Shown: one piece after another, positions 26,573-34,757 of the stretch
Position numbering within the stretch: position 1 is the first letter of the stretch
How the letters are laid out: the number at the start of each line of letters is the position of its first letter
Assembly (NCBI GenBank): GCA_025996865.1
Contig: BNTV01000005.1
Location: forward strand, 1 to 64,000
From: Bacteroidia bacterium
GTDB taxonomy: Bacteria > Bacteroidota > Bacteroidia > Bacteroidales > Azobacteroidaceae
Length of the DNA stretch: 64,000 nt
Reading direction: 5' to 3'
Notes under the pieces: generated by a model
What the model saw: the letters and a program-made list of their open reading frames with translations, nothing else
What the model was told of the DNA's origin: nothing
The model's database searches: none
Translations under genes and position numbers: made by a program

Positions 26573-26617
26573 CCAAGGTTTTCCGGCAGGATAAAAAATC
26601 CCGCCGGAAAACCTTGG
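26573..26617. terminator. Long hairpin after the SusC/SusD unit
   Basis: A 15-bp perfect stem (26573-26587 with 26603-26617) is extended inward by GGAT/ATCC after one mismatch, closing on a five-A loop. It follows the SusD stop by 40 bases. There is no T-run on the plus strand, so it may act as an mRNA-stabilising or attenuating hairpin rather than a simple terminator. Confidence 0.65.
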
Positions 26618-26727
26618 AGTGGAAGTTATTGTCTAACAATTTAAATTAAATTCTATGAAACATTTTTTGACTTGGGTGCACAACAAACTATTTTCTTAGC
26701 AAATTAAACTATTATTTATATAGTTTA

Positions 26728-28008
26728 TTACTTAACTAAAATTTTCCGGGTAATTATTTTATTGTCAACAATATATCGGATAAGATAAACGCCGGTTGTC
26801 AAATGAACGGAATATTGATAATTTCCGCTACTCAAATAACGGTCTTTCAACAGAGAGGCCGCTTCTTTTCCCTGCAAATCGAATACTGAAAGCGATACTT
26901 TGCCGGCAGCGGTCAACAGGAAATTAACGGACACTTTTGAATCAGTACTGCGAATAAGAAAATTCTCATTCTCGCCTGAAACCGTTTCTATGGAGGTCGG
27001 ACTTTGTGAAATACGCAGGAAACTTCTTTGTGCCGGTATGAACTTGAATAACCCACTCAATTTTGTGCCTAACCAGATATTGTCGCGCTCATCTAATTCC
27101 AAACACAAAATGAAGTCTCTTTCGTTTTTTTCCAGAAGCAACGGGTTTGTATAACTGGTAAATTCGTGTCCGTCGAATCGAACCAAATATTTATTGCATG
27201 CCAACCATAAATTACCCGAAGCATCTTGCTTGATATCATATATATCATTAGCGGGAAGACCGGAGTTTTCAGTATTCCATGTAACACAGTGCGTACCATC
27301 ATACTTAATTAAACCTTGTAAACTTGCCAGCCATTTGTTATTATCCTGGTCAATTAAAATTCTGGAAACCGCTTGCGTTATTTCGGGAACAGGTTGAATC
27401 TCCTGTCCGGTAAATCTCGCCAAACGCCATTCCGGAGAATCTCCACTCATCCATAAATCGCCATTGCGTTCAAATTTTAAATCAGAAATAAACCAATTGT
27501 TAGCGACAGCGCCTCGGGGGGTAGTCCATGCTTGCCATGCGTTTCCGTCAAACCGGTTCAGGTACGACAAAGAACTGATCCATATATTGTTACTTGCGTC
27601 AATGGCAATAGATGTGCAATATTGGTCGGTGGCAAGGGAAAAATTAGATTTGTCATAATGTTCCAATAATCTTTGGCCGTCATATTTGACAACTCCACTG
27701 CGTTGTGTCGTTATCCACAAGTTTCCCTCCTTGTCTTTCACCAGGTTCCGGAGGCGGGGCAAATCGGAAATACCCAAATCGTGGAAAGTAACTGATTCCG
27801 TTTCCGTATCTAATTGCAAAAGACCTGAATTGGCTGCAATCCAAAGGTTTTTGCCGTCTTTCAGTATTTTGGAAATCATTTCTTTGCCATCATAACTTAC
27901 CCACTCTCCTGACTGTGGATAGGCTATTATCTTTTCTTGAGAAAACAATGATGTTGACAAGAAAGAAACAATAAGACAAATACTTAAAAATGTAATTTTT
28001 CGTTTCAT
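26728..28008 (-). CDS. Secreted propeller protein with T9SS C-terminal sorting domain
   Basis: A 426-residue protein with a signal peptide (ending SLFSQ). Repeats of the two-component-regulator propeller type follow (patterns such as DKEGNLWITTQRSGVVKYDG, DASNNIWI, DASGNLWLACN and DERDNIWLGTKLSGL), about seven in all. The last 80 residues form a beta-sandwich ending in YLIRYIVDNKIITRKILVK. This is the pattern of a type A sorting domain recognised by the type IX secretion system, so the protein should reach the cell surface or medium. It is the last gene of the sigma/anti-sigma/receptor/lipoprotein run, 35 bases after the lipoprotein gene. Its ligand is unknown. Confidence 0.82.
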   Translation of the reverse strand: MKRKITFLSICLIVSFLSTSLFSQEKIIAYPQSGEWVSYDGKEMISKILKDGKNLWIAANSGLLQLDTETESVTFHDLGISDLPRLRNLVKDKEGNLWITTQRSGVVKYDGQRLLEHYDKSNFSLATDQYCTSIAIDASNNIWISSLSYLNRFDGNAWQAWTTPRGAVANNWFISDLKFERNGDLWMSGDSPEWRLARFTGQEIQPVPEITQAVSRILIDQDNNKWLASLQGLIKYDGTHCVTWNTENSGLPANDIYDIKQDASGNLWLACNKYLVRFDGHEFTSYTNPLLLEKNERDFILCLELDERDNIWLGTKLSGLFKFIPAQRSFLRISQSPTSIETVSGENENFLIRSTDSKVSVNFLLTAAGKVSLSVFDLQGKEAASLLKDRYLSSGNYQYSVHLTTGVYLIRYIVDNKIITRKILVK

Positions 28009-28043
28009 CTTTTTCGTTTTTAAAATTATTATTAAATGTTAAA

Positions 28044-28586
28044 TTAGTTATTATTCAATTTGCTTTCTGCTTTCATTTGCTCAATGAACTTATTCCACTC
28101 ATTTGCTATCTCCCTCATATTTTCATCTCTCTTTTTTTGCGCTTCCTGAGGCTTAGGCAGTACAGATACATTCACAGGATAGCCATCTGCAAGATAAAAT
28201 TTGTTTTCCATGATACTGTAATAAAAAACAAGACTATTGTAAATACTTGAGCTTAAATCTGAAACAAAAATCATCGACGAAAAGAGATATTCATCACTGA
28301 CATAAAATTTGACAGTACGCCAAATACGTATATCATTACTAATCAACATATTATCCCTAAATCGAATTTCCCTTGTAGTTTCATTAAACCACAGTATATC
28401 GTTTCCGGTAAAGATAACAACTTCCGAATTATTCGAATCGCTTGAACTTCTTGTCGCAATTTCTCCATTTGAGGCTCTTGCTACTAATTTTGACGTTTGA
28501 TTTGTTATTTCCTCGTCCGCATCCGGAGTGCATCCTCCTGACAATATGAATATTGCCACTGTAAACATTAAAACCAAGTTTCTCAT
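28044..28586 (-). CDS. Lipoprotein of unknown function in the ECF sigma unit
   Basis: A 180-residue lipoprotein with lipobox LSGGC at about residues 15-19. The mature part contains a beta-rich core (VVIFTGNDILWFNETTREIRF, then RTVKFYVSDEYLFSSMIF) and the segment KFYLADGYP, followed by a charged C-terminal helix. I recall similar Bacteroidales proteins of unknown function. The frame is open to an ATG at 28616, but that codon lies inside the bipartite motif at 28608-28647, which resembles a promoter shared with the sigma gene. The ATG at 28586 is therefore the better start. It lies between the receptor gene and the secreted propeller gene. Confidence 0.65.
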   Translation of the reverse strand: MRNLVLMFTVAIFILSGGCTPDADEEITNQTSKLVARASNGEIATRSSSDSNNSEVVIFTGNDILWFNETTREIRFRDNMLISNDIRIWRTVKFYVSDEYLFSSMIFVSDLSSSIYNSLVFYYSIMENKFYLADGYPVNVSVLPKPQEAQKKRDENMREIANEWNKFIEQMKAESKLNNN

Positions 28587-28607
28587 TTTTATTTTGTTTA
28601 TATCTAT

Positions 28608-28647
28608 AAACCGCATAAATTCTATGATACCCTACCATAAATTGGAA
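28608..28647 (-). promoter_or_regulatory. Putative ECF-sigma promoter before the lipoprotein gene
   Basis: On the minus strand a block ATTTATGGTAGGGTA, eight unconserved bases, and TTTATGCGG occur in the same order and spacing as at 32503-32542 in front of the sigma gene itself. Of 27 positions in the two conserved blocks, 26 are identical. The position, about 20-60 bases before the lipoprotein start, suits a promoter. It lies in the gap after the receptor gene, so it would give extra expression of the last two genes. Confidence 0.6.
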
Positions 28648-28669
28648 AAAATAATTTACTTTATTCCCA

Positions 28670-31225
28670 TTATCTGTTTCTCACGTTCTTCGTTGATTTT
28701 TGCATTTTTCTCAACAGGCTTGCGCTACCATGCTCTAAATGAAAATTAACGTTTAGAAGCAACATTTGTTTTTGAGAGGCCATATCTATGATTGTTTTTT
28801 CGTGAAACAGAGGTGTTTCCATCGCTTTTGTTCGCTCATGCCTGATTCCTAAAGAAACAGGTGGAATATAGGACAACATGACAGAAATCCGATTGTGCCA
28901 CAATTCTTTTTGTACCGTAACACTCCAATAATCTCTGTTTTGCATCTGATAACCTTGCCACAGGATATTTTTCCTCATATTACGGTAATATCCCACTTGT
29001 ACACCAAAATACGCCGGTTGATTATAGTAATTTATTTCTGATTGGAGTATCCATCCATTTAACGAGTTAAAGACCTCATTATGATGTGCCTCGTCATAAT
29101 AAAATAAAACTGCGTTTTTCAACCGAAAACGGTCATTCAGTGCTTGGTCATAAGTCGCCTGTACGCTATATTCACGAAATTGAATATTTCCGAATATACG
29201 GAACAGTTTAAACTCCCTTCTCTCATATACTTCGCTAATACCATCGTTCACGAAAACAAATTGAGGTATTATTTTTATTTTGTTCCGGAGAGTAAATTCC
29301 GCAAAAACCTGATGTCTAAGCGCTGATTTTAGAGCGGGATTCCCAACTTGCGTCAGGAAGGTATCAATTACCAAACTCATTGGACTGAGTTGGTAGATAG
29401 AGGGATAGGACTGATTTGTAGAGTAATTTACCTGAACATTTATTTTTTTGTTAAAATTATAACACACTTGTAAATAGGGTAACATCCGCAAATAGTTATT
29501 GTGGCTATATTTACCTCGTGTTTTGATATGCTCGATAGCAAGACCCGATTTCATCCAAATCCTGTCGGAGGGAAAGAATGACAGGTAAAGAAATGCTTTA
29601 TTTCGGAATTCCGTATAATCCAAGAATCCACGCCCCAGACTACTTTCCGAACCGTACATTCGCCAGACATTGGAATATCCTGACTCAAGCGACAAGAAGG
29701 AAGAAATCGCGTATTGGTTTTCGATGTTAAATACAGTATGGTTCTTATATTCATTGTACAGGTTTTCGCTTTTATAATTCTTGAAATCATTTTGATTGTA
29801 ATTATTTACGATGTCGTTATAATAATAATTGTAGGAAAAATTGCCATACAGATGCATGCGATTATTCAGCTGCCCTTTATATGACAATGCGCTTGTAATC
29901 ATATTGTATTTCGTTCCGATTTCTGTAGTATTTTCAAAGATTCGGCTATTGTTTTGTGTTTTGTCTGCTGATTTCATGGTATATTTTTGATGCGTATTGG
30001 CATTACCGTATGAATAATCAATATGAGCGCCTATAAATTGCCGGGGCGTTACCTGATAATTGATTCCTCCGGTTAGAATATTGCTTTCATAGGCCGACAA
30101 ATCATTCGGGTTCTTCTCCGGAAAGGACACAAATTCGGATGAATTATAAGTTAATTCTTTCGTTGAGTACATCTTCCATTTTTCATGGCTGTAAGAATAC
30201 GTTCCGAAAAAGTTGAATTTATTGGTAGTATAAATAATCCCCAAGTCGGGGCTGTTTTCTGTCAAATAATTGTTAGTCTCACTTAAATTCAAAGAAGTTC
30301 TGTTTGAGAAGTTAATATCAAATCCTGTGTAATCTTTCTTGAGGCTAAGTTGAATGATTGCATCGTAATCGTCTGATACAAAACGTCCGGACAAGGCGCG
30401 AACAACTTCGACCGCATGAATACGGTTTGGGGAAAGATGCTTTAGAAAATGCTGTGAATATTGAACGCCATCTATAAGTAAAAGTATGTTATTTTGCTGA
30501 TTTACAATTATTTTATCTGATAATTTATCATAATGCAATTCAGGTATTTTTCCTAACAGTTCCAACGCATTGGCGGAACCATTACACATTTGAGGCGTCA
30601 CATCGTACTTCACAGAGTTCGGTTTAGTCTGAGTATTTGCCGTTACAATTATTTCCGAAAGTAGAATTTCTGTAATAGACAGGGAAAATTCGCCCCATTC
30701 TTCGTTCAAATTGGGAATTTCATCAATCAGCGTTTTATATCCAAAGCAACTGATTTTTATCAAATGAGGAATTGTTTTCGTTTCAATACGGAACCGTCCT
30801 TTGTTATTGGTTATTCCGGTTGTAATAGTTACCATATCGGTACTTAATAAAGATATGGTAGCATATTCAAGCGTTTGGCGACTCAGGCTGTCTATAACCG
30901 CTCCATTGAATACAAATCGCTCATTTATTGTCGTTTGTTGGCTGCTGTTATTTACAGGAACAATCACAAATACATTTCCGATTTTTTCTATCGCAAAAGG
31001 TTTATCGCGAAGCAGCCAATACAAAGCATTTTCGGAATTTTTAAATGATTTTGAAACTGTTACGCTGTAAGTTGACAAAGCCTTGTCATCAAAAGAGATT
31101 TCCAAATCAAGTGTACTCAACACCCTGTTCAATGGTTTTCTGTTAACATCCAACCGAACATTTTGCGAAAAACCTGCCGCAACAGCAATAAACAGCAATA
31201 AAAAAGTTATCCGGATGCCTTTCAC
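28670..31225 (-). CDS. STN-domain TonB-dependent outer membrane signalling receptor
   Basis: An 851-residue outer membrane protein with a signal peptide ending GFSQ. Residues about 22-95 form an STN (secretin/TonB short N-terminal) domain (LDVNRKPLNRVLSTLDLEIS to FVIVPV), which contacts a FecR-type anti-sigma factor. A carboxypeptidase-regulatory-like domain (about 105-190) is followed by a plug region (SEIIVTANTQT, then LLLIDGVQYSQHFLK) and a barrel. It overlaps the FecR gene by ATGA. With the sigma factor further upstream this is the full set for cell-surface signalling: ligand binding outside would free the sigma factor inside. The ligand is unknown, and transport is not proven. Confidence 0.85.
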   Translation of the reverse strand: MKGIRITFLLLFIAVAAGFSQNVRLDVNRKPLNRVLSTLDLEISFDDKALSTYSVTVSKSFKNSENALYWLLRDKPFAIEKIGNVFVIVPVNNSSQQTTINERFVFNGAVIDSLSRQTLEYATISLLSTDMVTITTGITNNKGRFRIETKTIPHLIKISCFGYKTLIDEIPNLNEEWGEFSLSITEILLSEIIVTANTQTKPNSVKYDVTPQMCNGSANALELLGKIPELHYDKLSDKIIVNQQNNILLLIDGVQYSQHFLKHLSPNRIHAVEVVRALSGRFVSDDYDAIIQLSLKKDYTGFDINFSNRTSLNLSETNNYLTENSPDLGIIYTTNKFNFFGTYSYSHEKWKMYSTKELTYNSSEFVSFPEKNPNDLSAYESNILTGGINYQVTPRQFIGAHIDYSYGNANTHQKYTMKSADKTQNNSRIFENTTEIGTKYNMITSALSYKGQLNNRMHLYGNFSYNYYYNDIVNNYNQNDFKNYKSENLYNEYKNHTVFNIENQYAISSFLSLESGYSNVWRMYGSESSLGRGFLDYTEFRNKAFLYLSFFPSDRIWMKSGLAIEHIKTRGKYSHNNYLRMLPYLQVCYNFNKKINVQVNYSTNQSYPSIYQLSPMSLVIDTFLTQVGNPALKSALRHQVFAEFTLRNKIKIIPQFVFVNDGISEVYERREFKLFRIFGNIQFREYSVQATYDQALNDRFRLKNAVLFYYDEAHHNEVFNSLNGWILQSEINYYNQPAYFGVQVGYYRNMRKNILWQGYQMQNRDYWSVTVQKELWHNRISVMLSYIPPVSLGIRHERTKAMETPLFHEKTIIDMASQKQMLLLNVNFHLEHGSASLLRKMQKSTKNVRNR

Positions 31226-31989
31226 CTTTCTATCTTAAATGTTATTCCGAATGGTTTGCCAATGATTTCAAGTGCGTCTTCCGGGTGTTCCGTTTTTAAA
31301 AAGTAACCCGTATAAAGTTGATTCATAGCTTTGTCTGCCGTAACGCGAATGTTGTATTGCCGCTCAATTTCAGCAACAACTTCGGGAAGAGGAATTTCCG
31401 TAAAAACAAATTTTTCACTCATCCAACCCATAGCGCATATCATATTTTTCTCTATTTGTGGCTTTTGTGAACGTAATGTTACTTGCATGCCTTGTTCCAA
31501 AGAAAATGTTTCATTATTGATATGAACTCCCACTCGTCCTGTCAGGCAGGTTACGCGGTACATTTCAGGGCGGGTAAAAACATTAAAAGTCGTGCCATGT
31601 ACATATACTTGATTTTGTCCTGATATGACACTGAACCTGCAACCTTGCTTTACCTCAAAAAAGGCTTCTCCTTCCAGTTTAACACTACGGAAAGCGAACC
31701 ACAGATATGGTCTGTATGTTATTTTACTCCCCGCATTTAGAATAACTCGTGAGCTATCCGGAAGATATATGGTTAGATGCTGTCCGAAAGCTGTTTTATT
31801 TTCAATTTTGTACAAACTGCCAAACAAAAGAACTGCAATAATAAGGATAGCTGCATATTTCAGGTATGAAACCCATTTTTTTGCGGGCTTTATGCTGTCA
31901 TCACCCGCTATGCATTCAAACATTTCATCCCAAATTTCTTTTTTGTTTTTACTCCATTGAGGAGTGATTTTAATTTTTCTTATATCCAT
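31222..31989 (-). CDS. FecR-family anti-sigma factor
   Basis: A 255-residue inner-membrane anti-sigma factor. A short cytoplasmic N terminus is followed by one membrane segment (YLKYAAILIIAVLLFGSLY, about 42-60). The periplasmic part starts with the FecR domain (TIYLPDSSRVILNAGSKITY, then LEGEAFFEVK, then VHGTTFNVFTRPE) and ends in the DUF4974-type part (FTEIPLPEVVAEIERQYNI). It overlaps the sigma gene by ten bases and the receptor gene by ATGA. Its role is to hold the ECF sigma factor until the STN receptor signals. Confidence 0.92.
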   Translation of the reverse strand: MDIRKIKITPQWSKNKKEIWDEMFECIAGDDSIKPAKKWVSYLKYAAILIIAVLLFGSLYKIENKTAFGQHLTIYLPDSSRVILNAGSKITYRPYLWFAFRSVKLEGEAFFEVKQGCRFSVISGQNQVYVHGTTFNVFTRPEMYRVTCLTGRVGVHINNETFSLEQGMQVTLRSQKPQIEKNMICAMGWMSEKFVFTEIPLPEVVAEIERQYNIRVTADKAMNQLYTGYFLKTEHPEDALEIIGKPFGITFKIER

Positions 31990-32477
31990 TGTAAAAGATT
32001 TTTTTTAATAAATTTTAACGCAGAAGTCATCCGCTTTTCAACCGCTTTGACACTGATGTGAAGACATTCGGCAATATCCCTGTATTTCATCCCGTCTTCA
32101 CGGCTCATTAGAAATACAACTCGTTGATTTTCAGGAATTTTTGAAAGAACCAATGCATAATCGGCTACCATCTGCTTAAATTGCATTTCATCTTCAGGCG
32201 AAACCTCGCAATCATTTTGTAACGTCATAGCCTGCTCAAAATTCATCCTGCACAAATTATGTCTGTAATTGCTTGTACAAAAGTCTTTTGCCATTTTATA
32301 AAGTAGAACATTTATTTTACTTGTGTTTAAATCTTGACGTTTTTCCCATACTCGCAAAAAAACATCCTGCGCAATATCAGATGCTGTTTCCATATCTCCA
32401 CACCTATAAAACGCAAAACTGCGAATAGCATCAAAATACCGGTTGAATAGTATTTCAAACTCTGTTTTATTCAACAT
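31980..32477 (-). CDS. ECF sigma-70 factor, FecI-like
   Basis: A 165-residue extracytoplasmic-function sigma factor. Region 2 (FEILFNRYFDAIRSFAFYRC, then ASDIAQDVFLRVWEKR) binds core polymerase and the -10 element. Region 4 (LSKIPENQRVVFLMSREDGM, then YRDIAECLHISVKAVEKRM) reads the -35 element. It is the first gene of an overlapping sigma/FecR/STN-receptor unit. The bipartite motif just upstream at 32503-32542 recurs before the lipoprotein gene, which suggests autoregulation and a small regulon inside the locus. Confidence 0.95.
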   Translation of the reverse strand: MLNKTEFEILFNRYFDAIRSFAFYRCGDMETASDIAQDVFLRVWEKRQDLNTSKINVLLYKMAKDFCTSNYRHNLCRMNFEQAMTLQNDCEVSPEDEMQFKQMVADYALVLSKIPENQRVVFLMSREDGMKYRDIAECLHISVKAVEKRMTSALKFIKKNLLQWI

Positions 32478-32502
32478 GTCTTAACCTTTGTAATATATAA
32501 TA

Positions 32503-32542
32503 AAACCGCATAAAACCCGCTTTACCCTACCATAAATCGGAA
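32503..32542 (-). promoter_or_regulatory. Putative autoregulated ECF-sigma promoter
   Basis: This is the copy of the bipartite motif in front of the sigma gene: on the minus strand ATTTATGGTAGGGTA, eight bases, then TTTATGCGG, 26 bases before the start codon. It matches 28608-28647 in both blocks and spacing. It does not fit the TTTG/TAnnTTTG housekeeping consensus, which points to an alternative sigma factor. Confidence 0.6.
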
Positions 32543-32574
32543 TAATTTTTATCACGTTGAAAACAAAATTAGTA

Positions 32575-33795
32575 TTACTCATACCTTAGCGCCGTAATCG
32601 GGTCGAGCGCTGCCGCTTTTTTGGCGGGATACCACCCGAAAAAGATGCCGATTGTTGCGCATACTATAAACGAGACCACAATAGCGGTAATGCTGACCAT
32701 AAAGCCCATGTCAAACGCAAATAATACCAAAGCGGATAACAAAAGCCCTACAATGATGCCGATGATGCCGCCGGCTAAACTCAATATCGCGCTCTCGAAC
32801 AGGAATTGGCGGAGAATATCTTTGTTTTTTGCGCCTAACGAACGCCTCAGCCCGATTTCGCGTGTCCGTTCGGTAACGGTCACATACATGATGTTCATGA
32901 TGCCGATGCCGCCGACAATTAACGATATGGCGGCTATGGCAACCAAAAACGCCGAGAGAACACCCATAATAGAGTTCATCATATCCAGCATTTGCGTGAG
33001 AGAAGTCACTTCAAAATCAGCATCTTCATCGGATTTGATTTTGTGCATTTGCGTCATGATGGATTGTACTTCCTTAACCGCAACTTCGGAATCTTCTTCT
33101 GAGGTTGTTGTGGCCATAATCATGTGGATATAATCAATATTCAGTAAACGTTTCTGTACGGTTGTATAGGGTGCAATGATAATGTCATCGTAATCATCGC
33201 CCGTAAAGTTTTTCCCTTTTTCAGCGATAGTCCCGATAACAACCATAGGCATTTTGCCGAAACGGACTTCTTTTCCCACCGGATTTTCGCCATTGGGGAA
33301 AAGACTTTTTATCACCGTTTGTCCGAGGATACACACTTTGGCGGCAGTTTCCTCTTCTTGCAGGGTAAACGCGCGTCCTTTGTCAATCTTGGAGTTGGAA
33401 ATAGCCAAATAGTCCACATTCGCTCCCATCATCACACCGGGACAGTTGTGCGAGCCGCACACCATTTGTTCCATGGCTGTTACACAGGGCGTTACCTGGG
33501 TAATATGACGCGCCCGTTTGCGAATGGCTTCCACATCTTTCAGTTTCATGTTTTTCATATTTTCCGTGCCCACCACAACACCCATCACGTCTTTCCGAAC
33601 ATTGCTGACCATAATCAGATTGGTGCCAAAGCCGGAGACTTGATTCCGGATGAGTGTCGTAGAACTTTGCCCAAGACTGACCATAAGCACCACCGACGAG
33701 ATGCCTATGATGATACCCAGCATCGTCAGCACAGCACGTTTTTTGTTCAGCAACAAGGCTTCCCACGCTATTTTTAGTAGATTCTTTATTTTCAT
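32575..33795 (-). CDS. MacB-type ABC transporter permease
   Basis: A 406-residue permease with the MacB/FtsX layout. One membrane helix lies near the N terminus (about 20-42), a large periplasmic MacB_PCD domain spans about 43-270, and three more helices are at the C terminus within the FtsX domain (SLIVGGIGIMNIMYVTVTERTREIGLRRSLGA). It lacks its own ATPase domain, which is encoded separately at 34758-35561. Such transporters use ATP to push peptides, lipoproteins or drugs from the periplasm through a TolC-like channel. I start at the ATG at 33795; the frame reaches a TTG nine bases upstream. A kinase-like gene separates it from its ATPase partner. Confidence 0.88.
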   Translation of the reverse strand: MKIKNLLKIAWEALLLNKKRAVLTMLGIIIGISSVVLMVSLGQSSTTLIRNQVSGFGTNLIMVSNVRKDVMGVVVGTENMKNMKLKDVEAIRKRARHITQVTPCVTAMEQMVCGSHNCPGVMMGANVDYLAISNSKIDKGRAFTLQEEETAAKVCILGQTVIKSLFPNGENPVGKEVRFGKMPMVVIGTIAEKGKNFTGDDYDDIIIAPYTTVQKRLLNIDYIHMIMATTTSEEDSEVAVKEVQSIMTQMHKIKSDEDADFEVTSLTQMLDMMNSIMGVLSAFLVAIAAISLIVGGIGIMNIMYVTVTERTREIGLRRSLGAKNKDILRQFLFESAILSLAGGIIGIIVGLLLSALVLFAFDMGFMVSITAIVVSFIVCATIGIFFGWYPAKKAAALDPITALRYE

Positions 33796-34061
33796 TGTTT
33801 GCAATTTTATAAATTTTCGTTCTGCATTTTTAATGATTTCTATTCATGAAGACAAATGAGGATGGAAAATATTTTATGGTCAAATTGTACTCTACTCTGA
33901 GAATCTGAGTAGTGATAGAGTTAATCAGATCGTCGAATCAAAGGGAGGTAAAATAATTGAACAACAGCCGCTTACGAAATGTGTTCTGCTATGCAGGGCA
34001 AATAATATCTACTTGTCGGCAGATAGATGCAGTTTGAAGCCTGTACTATTTGGAATATTAG

Positions 34062-34670
34062 TTATACCGGATAAAATACGGTATCAATAAAATACAGTAT
34101 TCCGTTGCTTGTCAGTACATTTTCATCATGCAAATCTTCAAGAATAATGCCCAATTCGGGATTGAAATAATCGTTGTTTCGTGTTTTTTGAAAACCGTTT
34201 GCTTTCATAAACTGTTCAACAAGTGCCAAATTCGTTATTTCGGTAGCATTTACAAAACTTTGTTCCACAACTGCATACACAATAAACTCATTCTCGAAAA
34301 ATCCTAATAAATTGTATGCGGTATCTGGGAAAAAGTAATTGTGCAACAATAGATTAACAAAATAATCTATCCACGAAAGGTAATAGACAGCATCATTCAA
34401 TTTTATAACAGAACGACTATCTTTCATATACACTTTCTGTTCTGCACCTTCTGAAATAAAATTACTTAAATCAATATTCTTTATCCAAAGATTTTGATTT
34501 TCAATATAGTGTTTTAATTTCTCCGTTTCTTTGTGTTTGAAGTGCTTGTCTGCTTTATCCAAAGTGCCTGAGTTCTCGCTTGCTGTAAGGTAACCGGCTG
34601 CTGCTTGGATATTTGCTCCATACCTAACTTGGCTCTTTCCTGAAATGATACATTGTAATTCATCATTCAT
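34062..34670 (-). CDS. Kinase-fold protein resembling the polyvalent-protein kinase domain
   Basis: About 202 residues. The C-terminal two-thirds show protein-kinase-like landmarks: a lysine in SVIKLN (about K90), a hinge-like YAVVEQSF, a catalytic loop EDLHDENVL (H181, N184) and a metal-binding D196 in FIDTVF. The order fits the kinase domain found in polyvalent proteins of phages and conjugative elements. It lies between the ATPase and permease genes of a MacB-type transporter. It has its own consensus promoter (34695-34725), whose -7 element covers the upstream codon at 34697, so I start at 34670. It is probably a passenger gene brought in by a mobile element. Confidence 0.6.
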   Translation of the reverse strand: MNDELQCIISGKSQVRYGANIQAAAGYLTASENSGTLDKADKHFKHKETEKLKHYIENQNLWIKNIDLSNFISEGAEQKVYMKDSRSVIKLNDAVYYLSWIDYFVNLLLHNYFFPDTAYNLLGFFENEFIVYAVVEQSFVNATEITNLALVEQFMKANGFQKTRNNDYFNPELGIILEDLHDENVLTSNGILYFIDTVFYPV

Positions 34671-34694
34671 TTTTTTATTATAAATTTGCAGATA

Positions 34695-34725
34695 CAAAGT
34701 TACTGCTTTTTACCGAAACTGCAAA
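34695..34725 (-). promoter_or_regulatory. Promoter of the kinase-like gene
   Basis: Minus-strand TAACTTTG (34695-34702) and TTTG (34722-34725) are separated by 19 bases. It gives the inserted gene transcription independent of the surrounding transporter operon. Confidence 0.65.
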
Positions 34726-34757
34726 TTTGTACAAAATTTGGGCTAAATCTTTGCCAC

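Noticed and set aside
28586..28616. Longer lipoprotein start at 28616
   Set aside because: That ATG lies inside the conserved TTTATGCGG block shared with the sigma promoter region. A transcript from there would not include it, and the signal peptide begins at 28586.
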